From the NCBI GenBank assembly GCA_003696625.1, contig RFGR01000112.1, positions 1-45,781 on the forward strand: 45,781 nucleotides of DNA, written 5' to 3'. This DNA comes from Planctomycetota bacterium (lineage in GTDB: Bacteria > Planctomycetota > UBA1135). Below, piece after piece: positions 22,884 to 32,210 of the stretch. Under the pieces are notes generated by a model. That model saw only the letters and a list, made by a program, of their open reading frames with translations, had not been told where the DNA came from and searched no databases. How positions within the stretch are numbered: position 1 is the stretch's first letter; each line of letters starts with the position of its first letter. Made by a program: the position numbers and the translations under genes.

Positions 22884-24647
22884 TCATCTCGGCCGGACCC
22901 GCGTTATGGCCAGACTGGTCATCGTTCGCACCTCGCCCGGCCGGCCTGGCTCCTCGATCCAGGCGCGGGCGTAGATCGAGCGCCCGGCCAGGACGGCCTT
23001 TCCCGGGAGCCTCATGGGGACGGTAGCGTAGCCGTTGCCGTCCAGCACGTCGTGGAAGGGAGGGTGCGCTTGGCTCCAGGATAGGGCAGGCCCCACCGCG
23101 AGGGAAGTATCCCAGTCGCCGACGTGGAATCCCGTGTCGTCCGCCACGAAGGCGCCGGACAGGAGCAGGTGGAAGCGGCAGTTGGCGCCGCGTGGGACGT
23201 CCAGGTGGTATTCGAACCCGTCGCCAGCGGCGATCTCACGTGGGGCGAAGAGGGTTCGGCGACCGATGGTGACCAGATGCTTGCCAAGAAGACCCGTGGA
23301 GGAGCAAACGTAGCCATGGGCGGCCACACCGAAGGCCATTTCGACGTAACCATCACCGTCGGTGTCTCCCAGCCGGAAACGAGTGGGCCAACCGATACGG
23401 TCCCGAGGGAAGAACGGCGCCAAGTCACCAGGGAAATCCTCCCAGATTCCGGTAAATGACCCGTCCGAACCGTCGACGAGCAAGATCTTGAACCGGTTGT
23501 CGACGGGGAAATTGTATTCCTCGCTCACCACCGCGACATCTGAGGTTCCGTCCCGGTCGAGATCCCCCATCGGAAGGCCGAACTGGATGTTCAGCCGGCG
23601 GTACATGGTCGACGATCCATAGCCTGGGTCAAGATACCCCAGCGTGCGGTTCTCCCAGATCACGCTGCCATCCACCCCGCTGATCGCATAGAGATTGCCC
23701 GGGTCCGGCCCCATGCCACTGGTAGGCTGCCGGAACGGCGGTTGCGTGATCAACAGGTCACGGATACCGTCCTGGTTCAAATCAGGAGCGGGGAAGGCAT
23801 AGCGATCCCAAGTACCGAAGTTGCGGCTGTCGACAAAGGTCCAAATGACGGAGCCGTCGGATCCCGATAGGGCGTGGAACCAGTGCTCGGTTCCCTTCAT
23901 CGCCCAGGTGAGCACGTCTTCGATTCCGTCACCATTCAGGTCCACGTGGCTGGGCGCGAATTGGGACTGAAGCGGTACGCTCACCGTCTCCAGGGGGAGA
24001 TAGGTCTGCCACTGCGGTTGCAAACTCAGGCCGTCCAGGAGTCCCCAAACGCCAAAGGAAGCCCCGCCCTGTCTGGCGACAGCAAAGAACAGGAACTCAT
24101 CCCACCCATCCCGGTTGGAATCGACGAAAGGGCGAAAACCCGAGAATGACTGATAGGGGGGCTTCCCCGGCGGAGGAGAGGGAACAGGGACATCGGACAC
24201 TCAAACCTGGGAGGGAAGTGCTCTGATCCCGGTGGTACCGGCAAGGGTTTGGTACACAGCCCGATAGCCGCCCGGAGTATGTTGAATCAGAAACCCTTCC
24301 CTCAAGTCCAACGAGGCCAGCGGCCCCTCGCTTCGCAGGGTCACCTTTCCGGAACCTCCCGCCACAAGGAGCAGGGGAAACGGTCCGAGTGACAAGCCAA
24401 TCGGTCGGCCCAGTACGGCAAAATCCATTCGCCCATCTCGATTGGGGTCACCGAGCTGGGTGAACCCATCCCCCCACCTGATGACTTGTCCATAGGCCGC
24501 AAACTCGGAAGGAATGACCCGCCGGACCACCCATTCGGATTCCACCCCGACTTCAGGACGGAAGACCTGAGCGCATAGTCCCCTGGAAGTCATGGCGATG
24601 CCCGCTAGGAGCATCGCCACGAGCAGTTCAGACCGATAGTGGGTCAT
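22884..24647 (-). pseudogene. Secreted FG-GAP/VCBS-repeat beta-propeller protein interrupted by one in-frame TGA (24201-24203)
   Basis: ORFs 24201..24647 (148 aa, signal peptide, DPNRDGRMDF repeat) and 22884..24200 (438 aa, repeats DSNRDGWDEF, DLNGDGIEDV, DLNQDGIRDL, DLDRDGTSDV, DTDGDGYVEM) are directly adjacent in the same frame. Confidence 0.6.
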
Positions 24648-26935
24648 GGCAGGATGGTCGGGGTCTGGTGGGCTCCCTTGTCCCTTGGGCTATCTAGCGG
24701 AAACGCCGGATGGACCAAAGCCGGGCGGGGAATCGGCTGGAAGTCCTGAAAGACAGCGGCCGGTTCGGACTGCGGACCATACACGGGCGGAGTCCAGTCA
24801 AAGTCGCTGAAGTACTGGCCTTGAGGGTCCAAGAAGAATTGCTCCGGTTCGGTGGAGAGCCAAGAGATCGGCCCGCAGAAGGGAGTCTCGTGATCCGTAT
24901 ACCACTGATCGCTTCCTCCGTTGTTGGCATAGTGATCGGCACTTCGGACTCCCTTGAGGAGCAGGTGATTGAAATCGGCCACTCCTGAGTCCGCGAGGAA
25001 GATCGGCGGGCTTTGATACATTCCGGTGCCGAAGTCGAGGAGGGTTGGTGTCTTCATCTGGAACACCGTGTTCAGGAACTTCGTGTTCAGGTAGAGCACG
25101 TTCCCGCTCACCTGCAGATCGTCCTCGTCCCACTGGAACCAGGTCTTGGCGGCATCGTAGTCCTGCAGGTCGACATTGGCATGGACGCTGCCGGTGGCAT
25201 GACCGTTTCCGACCACGGTGCAGTGGACGATCGGGGCCAGCAGGATGCCCGGTTGGCTCGGGCCGGAAAGGTCGTAGAAGAAGCCGCCGCCGGCGTTGTG
25301 CCAGATGATGTCGTTGGTGAAGGATACCGCCGCCAGACAGTCGTCGTGCCCGCTGGCGCTCCCCTCGAGGTCCACCCAGACCGCCGTCCGGTCGGCTCCG
25401 GGAAAGGAATCACCGGTGTTCGAGATGGCGCAGCCGTCCACCGAGCCCATGCCGGTCGGCACGCTGAAGGTCGCACCATTCCCGACCACCACTTCCCGGC
25501 CCTGCAGCAGGGTCTTCCGGGACAGCGAAGCGACCGTCTGTTCGGTGAAGGACCAGGAGCCGCCGGCGATCCCACGATCTCCGGCCTGCAGGTAGATGGC
25601 CGGATTGTTGTTCTGGTGCAGGCGGCAGGAGGAGAGGTCGATGTGGGTTCCCCAGGGCACGAGGGTGGTCCCCGGCTGGTTCGGCAGGGACGCGGACTTC
25701 AGGACCACCCCGTAACTCCATTTCCGGCTGATCTCGGAGTCGTTTCCCTCGAGCGTGGCGAGACCATCCGAGCCGTCCAGATAGACCCCCGTGCCGATGA
25801 AATCACCGGCCTGCGGCGGGTACGGGATCTCCGACCGGCCGATCCCCTCGATCAAGGTTCCTCCGTTCAGCCGGACGTGGCCGCGGGTCTTCCCGTTCAG
25901 GTCCACTCGGACGCCTTGCCGGCGGAAGAACTTCAGGTTGGTGCCGCTGAAGTGGAGGGCGACGGCGGCGGCGTAGGAGCGCCAGCTCAACTGCAGACCC
26001 GGGTCGGACCCCTCCCAGGTCTCGGCGTAGACGCCGACCATCCAGCCCTTCTGGTCCTGGCCCCGGGTTCCATAGGGGGCCTTGCCGTCCAGGACGCCGC
26101 CCTGGAAGACCAGCGTCACGCTCGAGATCTTCTCCGGCTCGTCCACCTGACCGGTCGGATGCTCCTTGTTGTTCCCCGCCGCCTCGACGTGGATGAGGTG
26201 GGTCTCGCCGGAACTCGCCAGGCCGTCGAAGTCCCCCACCGTCTTCAGGTTGACGATCTCGGCCCAGATCCGGCCCAGGGTCGGCTGGGAACCCTCCGAC
26301 CCGGCGCGGAAGAACAGGCCGTGCAGCGGCGGCCGGTAGTCCGGCTGCGGGCTCACCGCCATCAGCGGATCGAAGGCGATCGTGCAGTCGTCCAGGCGGA
26401 GCTGGGAACCGCCGTAGCCGATCTCGCCATTGCCATCGGCCCGAACGGAGACCGCGGTCTCGTTGCGGCTGAAGCGGAGACCATCCAGGGTGACCGAATC
26501 CTGGCTCGGCGCGCTGCCCACCACGACCTCGACCCCGATCGGGCCGCCGACGAGGCGCAGGTCCTTCAGCGTGGTGGCCTTCGGCGCCCCGCCCGAGACG
26601 GCGATGCTGAAGACGGCAGTGGCGCCGCTCCCGCTCGGCGGGTAGACGTAGACGGCCGGGGTCCCGGGATACTGCTTGATGGTCCGCTCCGTGGCCGGAA
26701 TGGGGAAGCTCTCGTTGGCGTAGCCGATCGGCAGGCCGGTGGCGCCGTCGATCAGCCCCTTCGCCAAGATGGTATCCCCGGCCGCGGTGCCGGCAACCGC
26801 GTCCGAGATCGTCAGGTAGGCACCCGGCGTGCCGCCGCTGCCGTCGACCACCGCCTGGCCCTGGGCGAAGGCGCCGGAGGCGCCAAGGACGGCCGTCGTC
26901 AGTGCAGCCGTGCAGAGTTTCCAGAATCGTTGCAT
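24644..26935 (-). CDS. Secreted right-handed parallel beta-helix-like protein
   Basis: ATG at 26935 gives signal peptide MQRFWKLCTAALTTAVLGASGAFAQ, then 'YLTISDAVAGTAAGDTILAKG' and repeated helix-like strands. ATGA overlap with the FG-GAP gene. Confidence 0.7.
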   Translation of the reverse strand: MQRFWKLCTAALTTAVLGASGAFAQGQAVVDGSGGTPGAYLTISDAVAGTAAGDTILAKGLIDGATGLPIGYANESFPIPATERTIKQYPGTPAVYVYPPSGSGATAVFSIAVSGGAPKATTLKDLRLVGGPIGVEVVVGSAPSQDSVTLDGLRFSRNETAVSVRADGNGEIGYGGSQLRLDDCTIAFDPLMAVSPQPDYRPPLHGLFFRAGSEGSQPTLGRIWAEIVNLKTVGDFDGLASSGETHLIHVEAAGNNKEHPTGQVDEPEKISSVTLVFQGGVLDGKAPYGTRGQDQKGWMVGVYAETWEGSDPGLQLSWRSYAAAVALHFSGTNLKFFRRQGVRVDLNGKTRGHVRLNGGTLIEGIGRSEIPYPPQAGDFIGTGVYLDGSDGLATLEGNDSEISRKWSYGVVLKSASLPNQPGTTLVPWGTHIDLSSCRLHQNNNPAIYLQAGDRGIAGGSWSFTEQTVASLSRKTLLQGREVVVGNGATFSVPTGMGSVDGCAISNTGDSFPGADRTAVWVDLEGSASGHDDCLAAVSFTNDIIWHNAGGGFFYDLSGPSQPGILLAPIVHCTVVGNGHATGSVHANVDLQDYDAAKTWFQWDEDDLQVSGNVLYLNTKFLNTVFQMKTPTLLDFGTGMYQSPPIFLADSGVADFNHLLLKGVRSADHYANNGGSDQWYTDHETPFCGPISWLSTEPEQFFLDPQGQYFSDFDWTPPVYGPQSEPAAVFQDFQPIPRPALVHPAFPLDSPRDKGAHQTPTILP

Positions 26936-27256
26936 GTCAGTTTCCCCAAACGGGTTGAGTAGACGTACCCGGCCCCGGTCCGGGCCCGTGGAGCCCGAGA
27001 ATGAGGGACCGGAAGGGAGTAGGCTGGGGCCTATCGCGTCCGCGCCGACCCCGACTCGACCGGAACCGGGAGTTGCGGGGGGCAATTCAAGGCGATCACC
27101 CCGGCGCTGCCAGGACGGAAAGTCACGGGAAAAACCGGGAAAGGACGACCCCAAGGGACCGATGTCTGGCCGGGGCCTTGCCCGATCCTAAACCGTGAGA
27201 TCCAGACCGCAAGAGGGGATGGCTGGAATCCACCCCGCCCCTCCCCCGCCTGGACC

Positions 27257-27880
27257 CTACCCCTCGATCTTCGGCAGCGGCACCTGGGCCCAGAAGATGC
27301 CGCGGAAGTCGCCGGCGGCGAAGCCGGTGGCGCGGTCCTCGGGGTAGCGCTCGGCCAGGAGGTCGGCCACCTCGGCCGGAATCTGCTCGGGCATGCCGTG
27401 GCAGGGCAGGCACTGCGGCTGGACGTAGATCGGCTGCCAGTAGTGCAGCAGGCGGTCGCCGTCGAGGAACTCCTCGACCTTCACCGCCGGTTCGACCGGG
27501 GCGGCGGCGGAGGTCTGGACCCCGACCCGCCGCATCCACTCCTCCGCCAGCGGCCCAGGCGCGTTGGCCGGGTTGCGCAGACGCAGCGCGGTGCGCCCGA
27601 CCGGGAAACCGGCCTCGCCGCGGAAGTCCTCGGTCAGCGGCTGGGCGGACTCGGCGCAGACGCGCAGCGCCGCGGCCGGGCCGCCCTGCTGCATGGCCGC
27701 CGTGAGCTCGCTCTTCAGCCGCTCCTGCAGCGCGGCGACGGCCTCCTCGGCCCGCTGCCGGGCCTCGCTCACCTGGCGCTCCATCGCCGCCCGCTTCTCG
27801 ACCGCGCGCAGGACGAAGAGGGTGCCGGCGACGACGAGGAACAGCCAGACGGCCAGGAGCAGGAGGGTGCGGCCCTTCAC
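27257..27880 (-). CDS. DUF3365 / Tll0287-like heme-binding domain protein
   Basis: Single N-terminal TM, VCAESAQPLTEDF, LRLRNPANAPGPLAEEWM, CLPCHG heme motif, YPEDRATGFAAGDFRGIFWAQVPL. Confidence 0.82.
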   Translation of the reverse strand: MKGRTLLLLAVWLFLVVAGTLFVLRAVEKRAAMERQVSEARQRAEEAVAALQERLKSELTAAMQQGGPAAALRVCAESAQPLTEDFRGEAGFPVGRTALRLRNPANAPGPLAEEWMRRVGVQTSAAAPVEPAVKVEEFLDGDRLLHYWQPIYVQPQCLPCHGMPEQIPAEVADLLAERYPEDRATGFAAGDFRGIFWAQVPLPKIEG

Positions 27881-28365
27881 GACCCCAGCAGGCGGCGCAC
27901 CACCGCCGAGACCGCCGAACCGTCGGCGCGACCCGCGGCGCGGGCCAGGGCGGCCTTCATCACCGCCCCCATCTCCTTCATCGAGGTGGCGCCGGTCTCC
28001 GCGATCGCCGCCCGCACCAGCTCCTCGAGCTCGGCCTCGCCCAGCCCGGCCGGCAGGTACTCCTCGATCACCGCGGCCTCGGCCCGCTCGCGCTCGGCCA
28101 GGTCGGCCCGGCCGCCTTGTTCGAACTGGGCCGCGGCGTCCTTGCGCCGTTTGACCAGCTTCTGCAGCACCGCCACCGCCTCGGCCTCGTCGAGGTGGTC
28201 GGTGGGCGAAGCGACCTCGTCGGTCAGCCCCTGGGCCCCCTTCTTGTCGATGCCGGCGTTCTTCAGCTCGTTCATCGCCAGGCGCAGCGTCTCGAGCCGG
28301 GCCTTGTCCCGCGCCTTCATGGCTGCCTTGGTGTCGGCAAGGATCCGCTCGACGATCCGATTCAT
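27877..28365 (-). CDS. yqeY: GatB/YqeY domain-containing protein
   Basis: MNRIVERILADTKAAMKARDKARLETLRLAMNELKN..EEYLPAGLGEAELEELVRAAIAETGATSMKEMGAVMKAAL..ADGSAVSAVVRRLL. Confidence 0.9.
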   Translation of the reverse strand: MNRIVERILADTKAAMKARDKARLETLRLAMNELKNAGIDKKGAQGLTDEVASPTDHLDEAEAVAVLQKLVKRRKDAAAQFEQGGRADLAERERAEAAVIEEYLPAGLGEAELEELVRAAIAETGATSMKEMGAVMKAALARAAGRADGSAVSAVVRRLLGS

Positions 28366-30824
28366 GCCGGTTCCTCCTGGTTGTCGTCCTCCCGCACGAC
28401 CGGCGCCATGCGCAGGAGCCGATCGCCGTCCTTGAGATTGACCAAGCGCACGCCCTGGGTCGGCCGCCCCTGAATCGAGATCTCCTCGACCGGCGTGCGT
28501 ACGACCATGCCCTGTTCGGTCACGAACAGCACGTCGTCGCAACGGCTGGCGTTGAGGGCGTTCACCACCCGGCCGTTGCGCCGAGTGGTCTTGATGCCGA
28601 CCACCCCCTGCGAGCCGCGCTTGGTCAGCCGGAACTCGCCGATGCGCGTTCGCTTGCCGTAGCCGCCCTCACAGGCCAGCAGCAGGAGGTCGTCCTCGCC
28701 GCCGGTGACCAGATCGACCACCCGGTCGCCTTCCTTCAGGGCGGCGCCGCGGACGCCGCCGGCGGTCCGCCCCATGGGTCGCACGTCGCTCTCGAGGAAG
28801 CGAACCACCTGACCACCGGCGGTGGCGAGCAGGACCTCGTCGCCCTCGTCGACCAAGGCGGTGCCGATCAGCCGATCACCCTCGTCCAGCCGGGTGGCGA
28901 TGATGCCGGCCGCGCGCGGCCGCGAGTAGGCCGTCAGCTCGGTCTTCTTGACCCGCCCGCCGGCGGTGGCGAAGAGCAGGTACTTCGCCTCGCTGAAGTC
29001 GCGCGTGGCCTGGATCGACCGGATCTCCTCGTCCGGAGCGATGCCCTCGAGCATGTTCCGGATCGAGCGGCCCTGGGCGGTGCGGTCGAGGTCGGGCAGA
29101 CGGAAGACCTTGAGCCAGTAGAGCCGGCCGCGGTCGGTGACGATCAGCAGATAATCGTGGGTCGAGCAGACGAAGAGGTGGGACAGAGCGTCCCCCTCGC
29201 GGGCGCGGCCGCCGGTGATGCCGCGGCCGCCGCGGCCCTGCGCCCGATAGGTCGAGACCGGGGTGCGCTTGACCAGGCCGGCGCGGCTGATCGTCACCAC
29301 CACCGTCTCCTCGGCGATCAGGTCCTCGGTCAGGAAGTCCTGGACCGAAGCGCCGATCTCGGTCCGCCGCGGCGAGGCGTAGCGGGCCGCCATCTCGTCG
29401 ACGTCCTGGCGGATGAGATCGATCACCAGCTCGTCCTCGGCCAGGATCCGCTTGTACCAGGCGATGTCCCGCTCGAGCTGGTCGATCTCCTCCTGCAGCT
29501 TGTGCACCTCGAGCGCGGTCAGGCGCCCCAGGCGCATGTCGACGATGGCTTGGGACTGGATCTCGCTCAGCGCGAAGGTCTGTTCCAGCCGGCGCCAGGC
29601 CTCCTGGGTGTCGGCCGAGGTCTTGATGATCTCGACCACCTCGTCGATCGCCTGGATGGCGATCATCAGGCCCTGCAGGATGTGCAGGCGCCGCTCGGCC
29701 TTGGCCAGCAGGAAGGCGGTGCGGCGGCGGATGACCTCGAAACGGTGGTCGCGGTAGGCCTCGAGCAGCGTCTTGATCCCGACCTGGCGCGGCCGGCCGC
29801 CGATCAGCACCGTGTTGCGGATCGAGTAGGTCGTCTGCAGCGGCGAGAACTTGTAGAGCAGGTTCTCGACCACCGCCGGGTCGGCGTCGCGCTTGAGCTC
29901 GATCACCACCCGCATCCCTTCGCGGTCGGACTCGTCGCGGATGTCGTGGATGCCCTCGATCCGCCCTTCCTTGACCGCCTCGGCGATCTTCTCGATGATC
30001 GCCGACTTCTCCCGCTCGTACGGGATCTCGGTCACGACCAGGCGGGAGCGGCCGCGCTCCTCCTCCTCGTGGTGGATGCGGCCGCGCAGGGTGATCCGGC
30101 CGGCGCCGTGGGCGTAGGCCTGGGCGATCCCGGCAGCGCCGCAGATGATGCCGCCGGTCGGGAAGTCCGGCCCCGGCAGCAGCTCCATGATCTCGGCCAC
30201 GGTGCAGTCCGGCTTGTCGAGCAGCAGTCGGATGGCCGCGAAGACCTCGTCCGGATTGTGCGGCGGCAGCGCCGTGCTCATGCCGACGGCGATGCCCTCG
30301 GAGCCGTTGACCAGCAGATTCGGGAAACGCCCGGGCAGGACGACCGGTTCGAGCCGGGTCTCGTCGTAGTTGGAGCGCTGATCGACCGTATCCTTGTCGA
30401 GGTCGAGGAGCATCTCCTCGGCCGCCGGCGCCATCCGCGCCTCGGTGTAGCGCATCGCCGCCGGCGGGTCGCCGTCGATCGAACCGAAGTTGCCCTGGCC
30501 GTCGATCAGCGGCGTGCGTAGGCGGAAGGGCTGGGCCATCCGCACCAGGGTCGGATAGATGACCGACTCGCCGTGCGGGTGGTAGTTGCCGGAGGTGTCG
30601 CCGGCGATCTTGGCGCACTTGCGGTATTTGGCGTTCGACCTGAGATTCAGGTCGTTCATCGCCACCAGGATGCGGCGCTGCGAGGGCTTGAGGCCGTCGC
30701 GCACATCGGGCAGGGCGCGATCGTGGATCACCGAGAGCGCGTAGGTCAGGTACGACTCGCGCATCTCGCGTTCGATCAGGCTGTTGCCGATGTGCTCGCG
30801 GGCGGGGGGTGCGGTCTCGCTCAT
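28362..30824 (-). CDS. gyrA: DNA gyrase subunit A
   Basis: ESYLTYALSVIHDRALPDVRDGLKPSQRRIL, YHPHGESVIYPTLVRMAQ, GyrA-box-like AQGRGGRGITG, six-blade C-terminal domain. ATG at 30824 (MSETAPPAREHIGNSLIEREM). Confidence 0.94.
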   Translation of the reverse strand: MSETAPPAREHIGNSLIEREMRESYLTYALSVIHDRALPDVRDGLKPSQRRILVAMNDLNLRSNAKYRKCAKIAGDTSGNYHPHGESVIYPTLVRMAQPFRLRTPLIDGQGNFGSIDGDPPAAMRYTEARMAPAAEEMLLDLDKDTVDQRSNYDETRLEPVVLPGRFPNLLVNGSEGIAVGMSTALPPHNPDEVFAAIRLLLDKPDCTVAEIMELLPGPDFPTGGIICGAAGIAQAYAHGAGRITLRGRIHHEEEERGRSRLVVTEIPYEREKSAIIEKIAEAVKEGRIEGIHDIRDESDREGMRVVIELKRDADPAVVENLLYKFSPLQTTYSIRNTVLIGGRPRQVGIKTLLEAYRDHRFEVIRRRTAFLLAKAERRLHILQGLMIAIQAIDEVVEIIKTSADTQEAWRRLEQTFALSEIQSQAIVDMRLGRLTALEVHKLQEEIDQLERDIAWYKRILAEDELVIDLIRQDVDEMAARYASPRRTEIGASVQDFLTEDLIAEETVVVTISRAGLVKRTPVSTYRAQGRGGRGITGGRAREGDALSHLFVCSTHDYLLIVTDRGRLYWLKVFRLPDLDRTAQGRSIRNMLEGIAPDEEIRSIQATRDFSEAKYLLFATAGGRVKKTELTAYSRPRAAGIIATRLDEGDRLIGTALVDEGDEVLLATAGGQVVRFLESDVRPMGRTAGGVRGAALKEGDRVVDLVTGGEDDLLLLACEGGYGKRTRIGEFRLTKRGSQGVVGIKTTRRNGRVVNALNASRCDDVLFVTEQGMVVRTPVEEISIQGRPTQGVRLVNLKDGDRLLRMAPVVREDDNQEEPA

Positions 30825-30971
30825 CAGGGCGGATCCGGAGCGCGGAGGCAAAGGGTTGGAGGCGGCGCGCCGGCGGCCTTCATTTCACCATTTCGGCCCC
30901 CTCGGGGGAAGCCCGCGCAGGCTCGGCGTACGCTCCCAAGCTGCTTCAAGAAAAAGGCTTACGAATCCAGC

Positions 30972-32210
30972 TCAGGTTCCGACGAGGACCCCGGCGAGAC
31001 CGGTCAGGAAGAGCGCCCAGAGCCCCTTCCGAATCCATTCGGCCCGGCGATGGAAGCGCTCCGCCCGCTCGGGATCCAGGCGGCAGGCCCGGATCCGGGC
31101 GACCCGCGCCGCCGGCGTCGGATGTCGCCAGGAGCGCCGCCGGCGCAGGGATCCGAGTCGGCTCAGCGCCGTCGCCAGGCCCGCCGCCTGCAGCTCGCCG
31201 CGGGCGGCGGCGTCGAGATCGGCTTGAGTCTCGAAGGCCCGGCCGGCGACCAGAAGCGGCGGCGCCGCGGCGGCGAGGACCAGCAGGGCCCAGGCCGGGT
31301 GCGGACCCTCCGGTCCGGCCGGCGCCCAGCGCAGGACCGCCGCTCCGGCCAGCAGCACCCCGCCGGCGGCGCCGGCCACCAGGGCCGGAGCGTGCCGGCG
31401 CTCGAGGTGGGCCAGCTCGTGCCCGAGCACCGCCCGCAGCTCCTGGTCGGTGAGCAGCGCCCTCAGGCCGTCGCTGATCAGGATGCGCCGGAACGGTCCG
31501 AAGCCGGCGGCGAGGGCGTTGGCGGTCACGCCCTGAGTGTCCCAGCGCAGTACCCGCGGCGCCGGCCCGCGGCCGCGCCAGTCGGCGGCGACCAGCCGGC
31601 CGAGGGCGCGGTCCTCCTCGCCGGCGCCGAGCAGACGGGGAAGCAGGAGCAGGGTCAGCGGCAGGGCCAGCGCCGCGCCGCCGAGTTCGACCAGCCGGGC
31701 GCGAATCGCGTCGGCCGTGGTCCAGAGGGCCGGGTCCTCGGGCAGGCCGGCGGCTCCCCAGGCCCAGACCTGCGCCACCACCGCCACCGGCAGCACGCCG
31801 AGCAGGAGTCCGAGGCTGTGGCGTTGGGCGAAGGCCGCCGCGGCCGGCCCGTCCAGGCCGAGCAGGCCGGCCTCGCCGTAGCGGAAACCGTGCTGGATGA
31901 CCAGATAGGGCAGGACGCCGATGCAGGAGGAGATCGCCGCCGGCAGCTCCAGGTCCTGCCAAAGGCGGATGCCGCCGAAGGCGCCGAGAAAGGCGGCATG
32001 GAGCAGCAGCGGGCCGGCGACGAACAGGATCGGGCCCGCCTCCCACGGCCGGCGCGGCCGCGGCAACCCCCAGCGCAGCGCGATCAGCCAGGCGACGCCG
32101 AGGACGCCGACCAGCCCCGCCGGCTCCGGGCGCTCCGGGACCCAGCCGGGCGAGGCCTCGATCCCAAGCCAGATCAGCCAGGCCAGGAATAACGAGATCA
32201 GGCGCGGCAT
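30972..32210 (-). CDS. M48-family-like integral membrane metallopeptidase
   Basis: HELAHLERRH zinc motif, downstream FETQADLDA, multiple TMs. Start at ATG 32210 (MPRLISLFLAWL). Confidence 0.82.
   Translation of the reverse strand: MPRLISLFLAWLIWLGIEASPGWVPERPEPAGLVGVLGVAWLIALRWGLPRPRRPWEAGPILFVAGPLLLHAAFLGAFGGIRLWQDLELPAAISSCIGVLPYLVIQHGFRYGEAGLLGLDGPAAAAFAQRHSLGLLLGVLPVAVVAQVWAWGAAGLPEDPALWTTADAIRARLVELGGAALALPLTLLLLPRLLGAGEEDRALGRLVAADWRGRGPAPRVLRWDTQGVTANALAAGFGPFRRILISDGLRALLTDQELRAVLGHELAHLERRHAPALVAGAAGGVLLAGAAVLRWAPAGPEGPHPAWALLVLAAAAPPLLVAGRAFETQADLDAAARGELQAAGLATALSRLGSLRRRRSWRHPTPAARVARIRACRLDPERAERFHRRAEWIRKGLWALFLTGLAGVLVGT

Noticed and set aside
24160-24203. Selenocysteine at the TGA in the FG-GAP gene
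   Set aside because: The position is in an inter-repeat linker with no redox motif, and only a weak GGGG/CCCC hairpin lies about 33 nt downstream; a nonsense mutation or sequence error is simpler.
25013-26962. 649-aa ORF antisense to the beta-helix gene
   Set aside because: No signal peptide or domain motif; the minus-strand ORF has a signal peptide, a coherent repeat fold and coupling to the next gene.
26965-26995. GC-rich imperfect palindrome (GGCCCCGGTCCGGGCCC) upstream of the beta-helix gene
   Set aside because: Short, imperfect and expected by composition; no T-tract or promoter logic to support a function.
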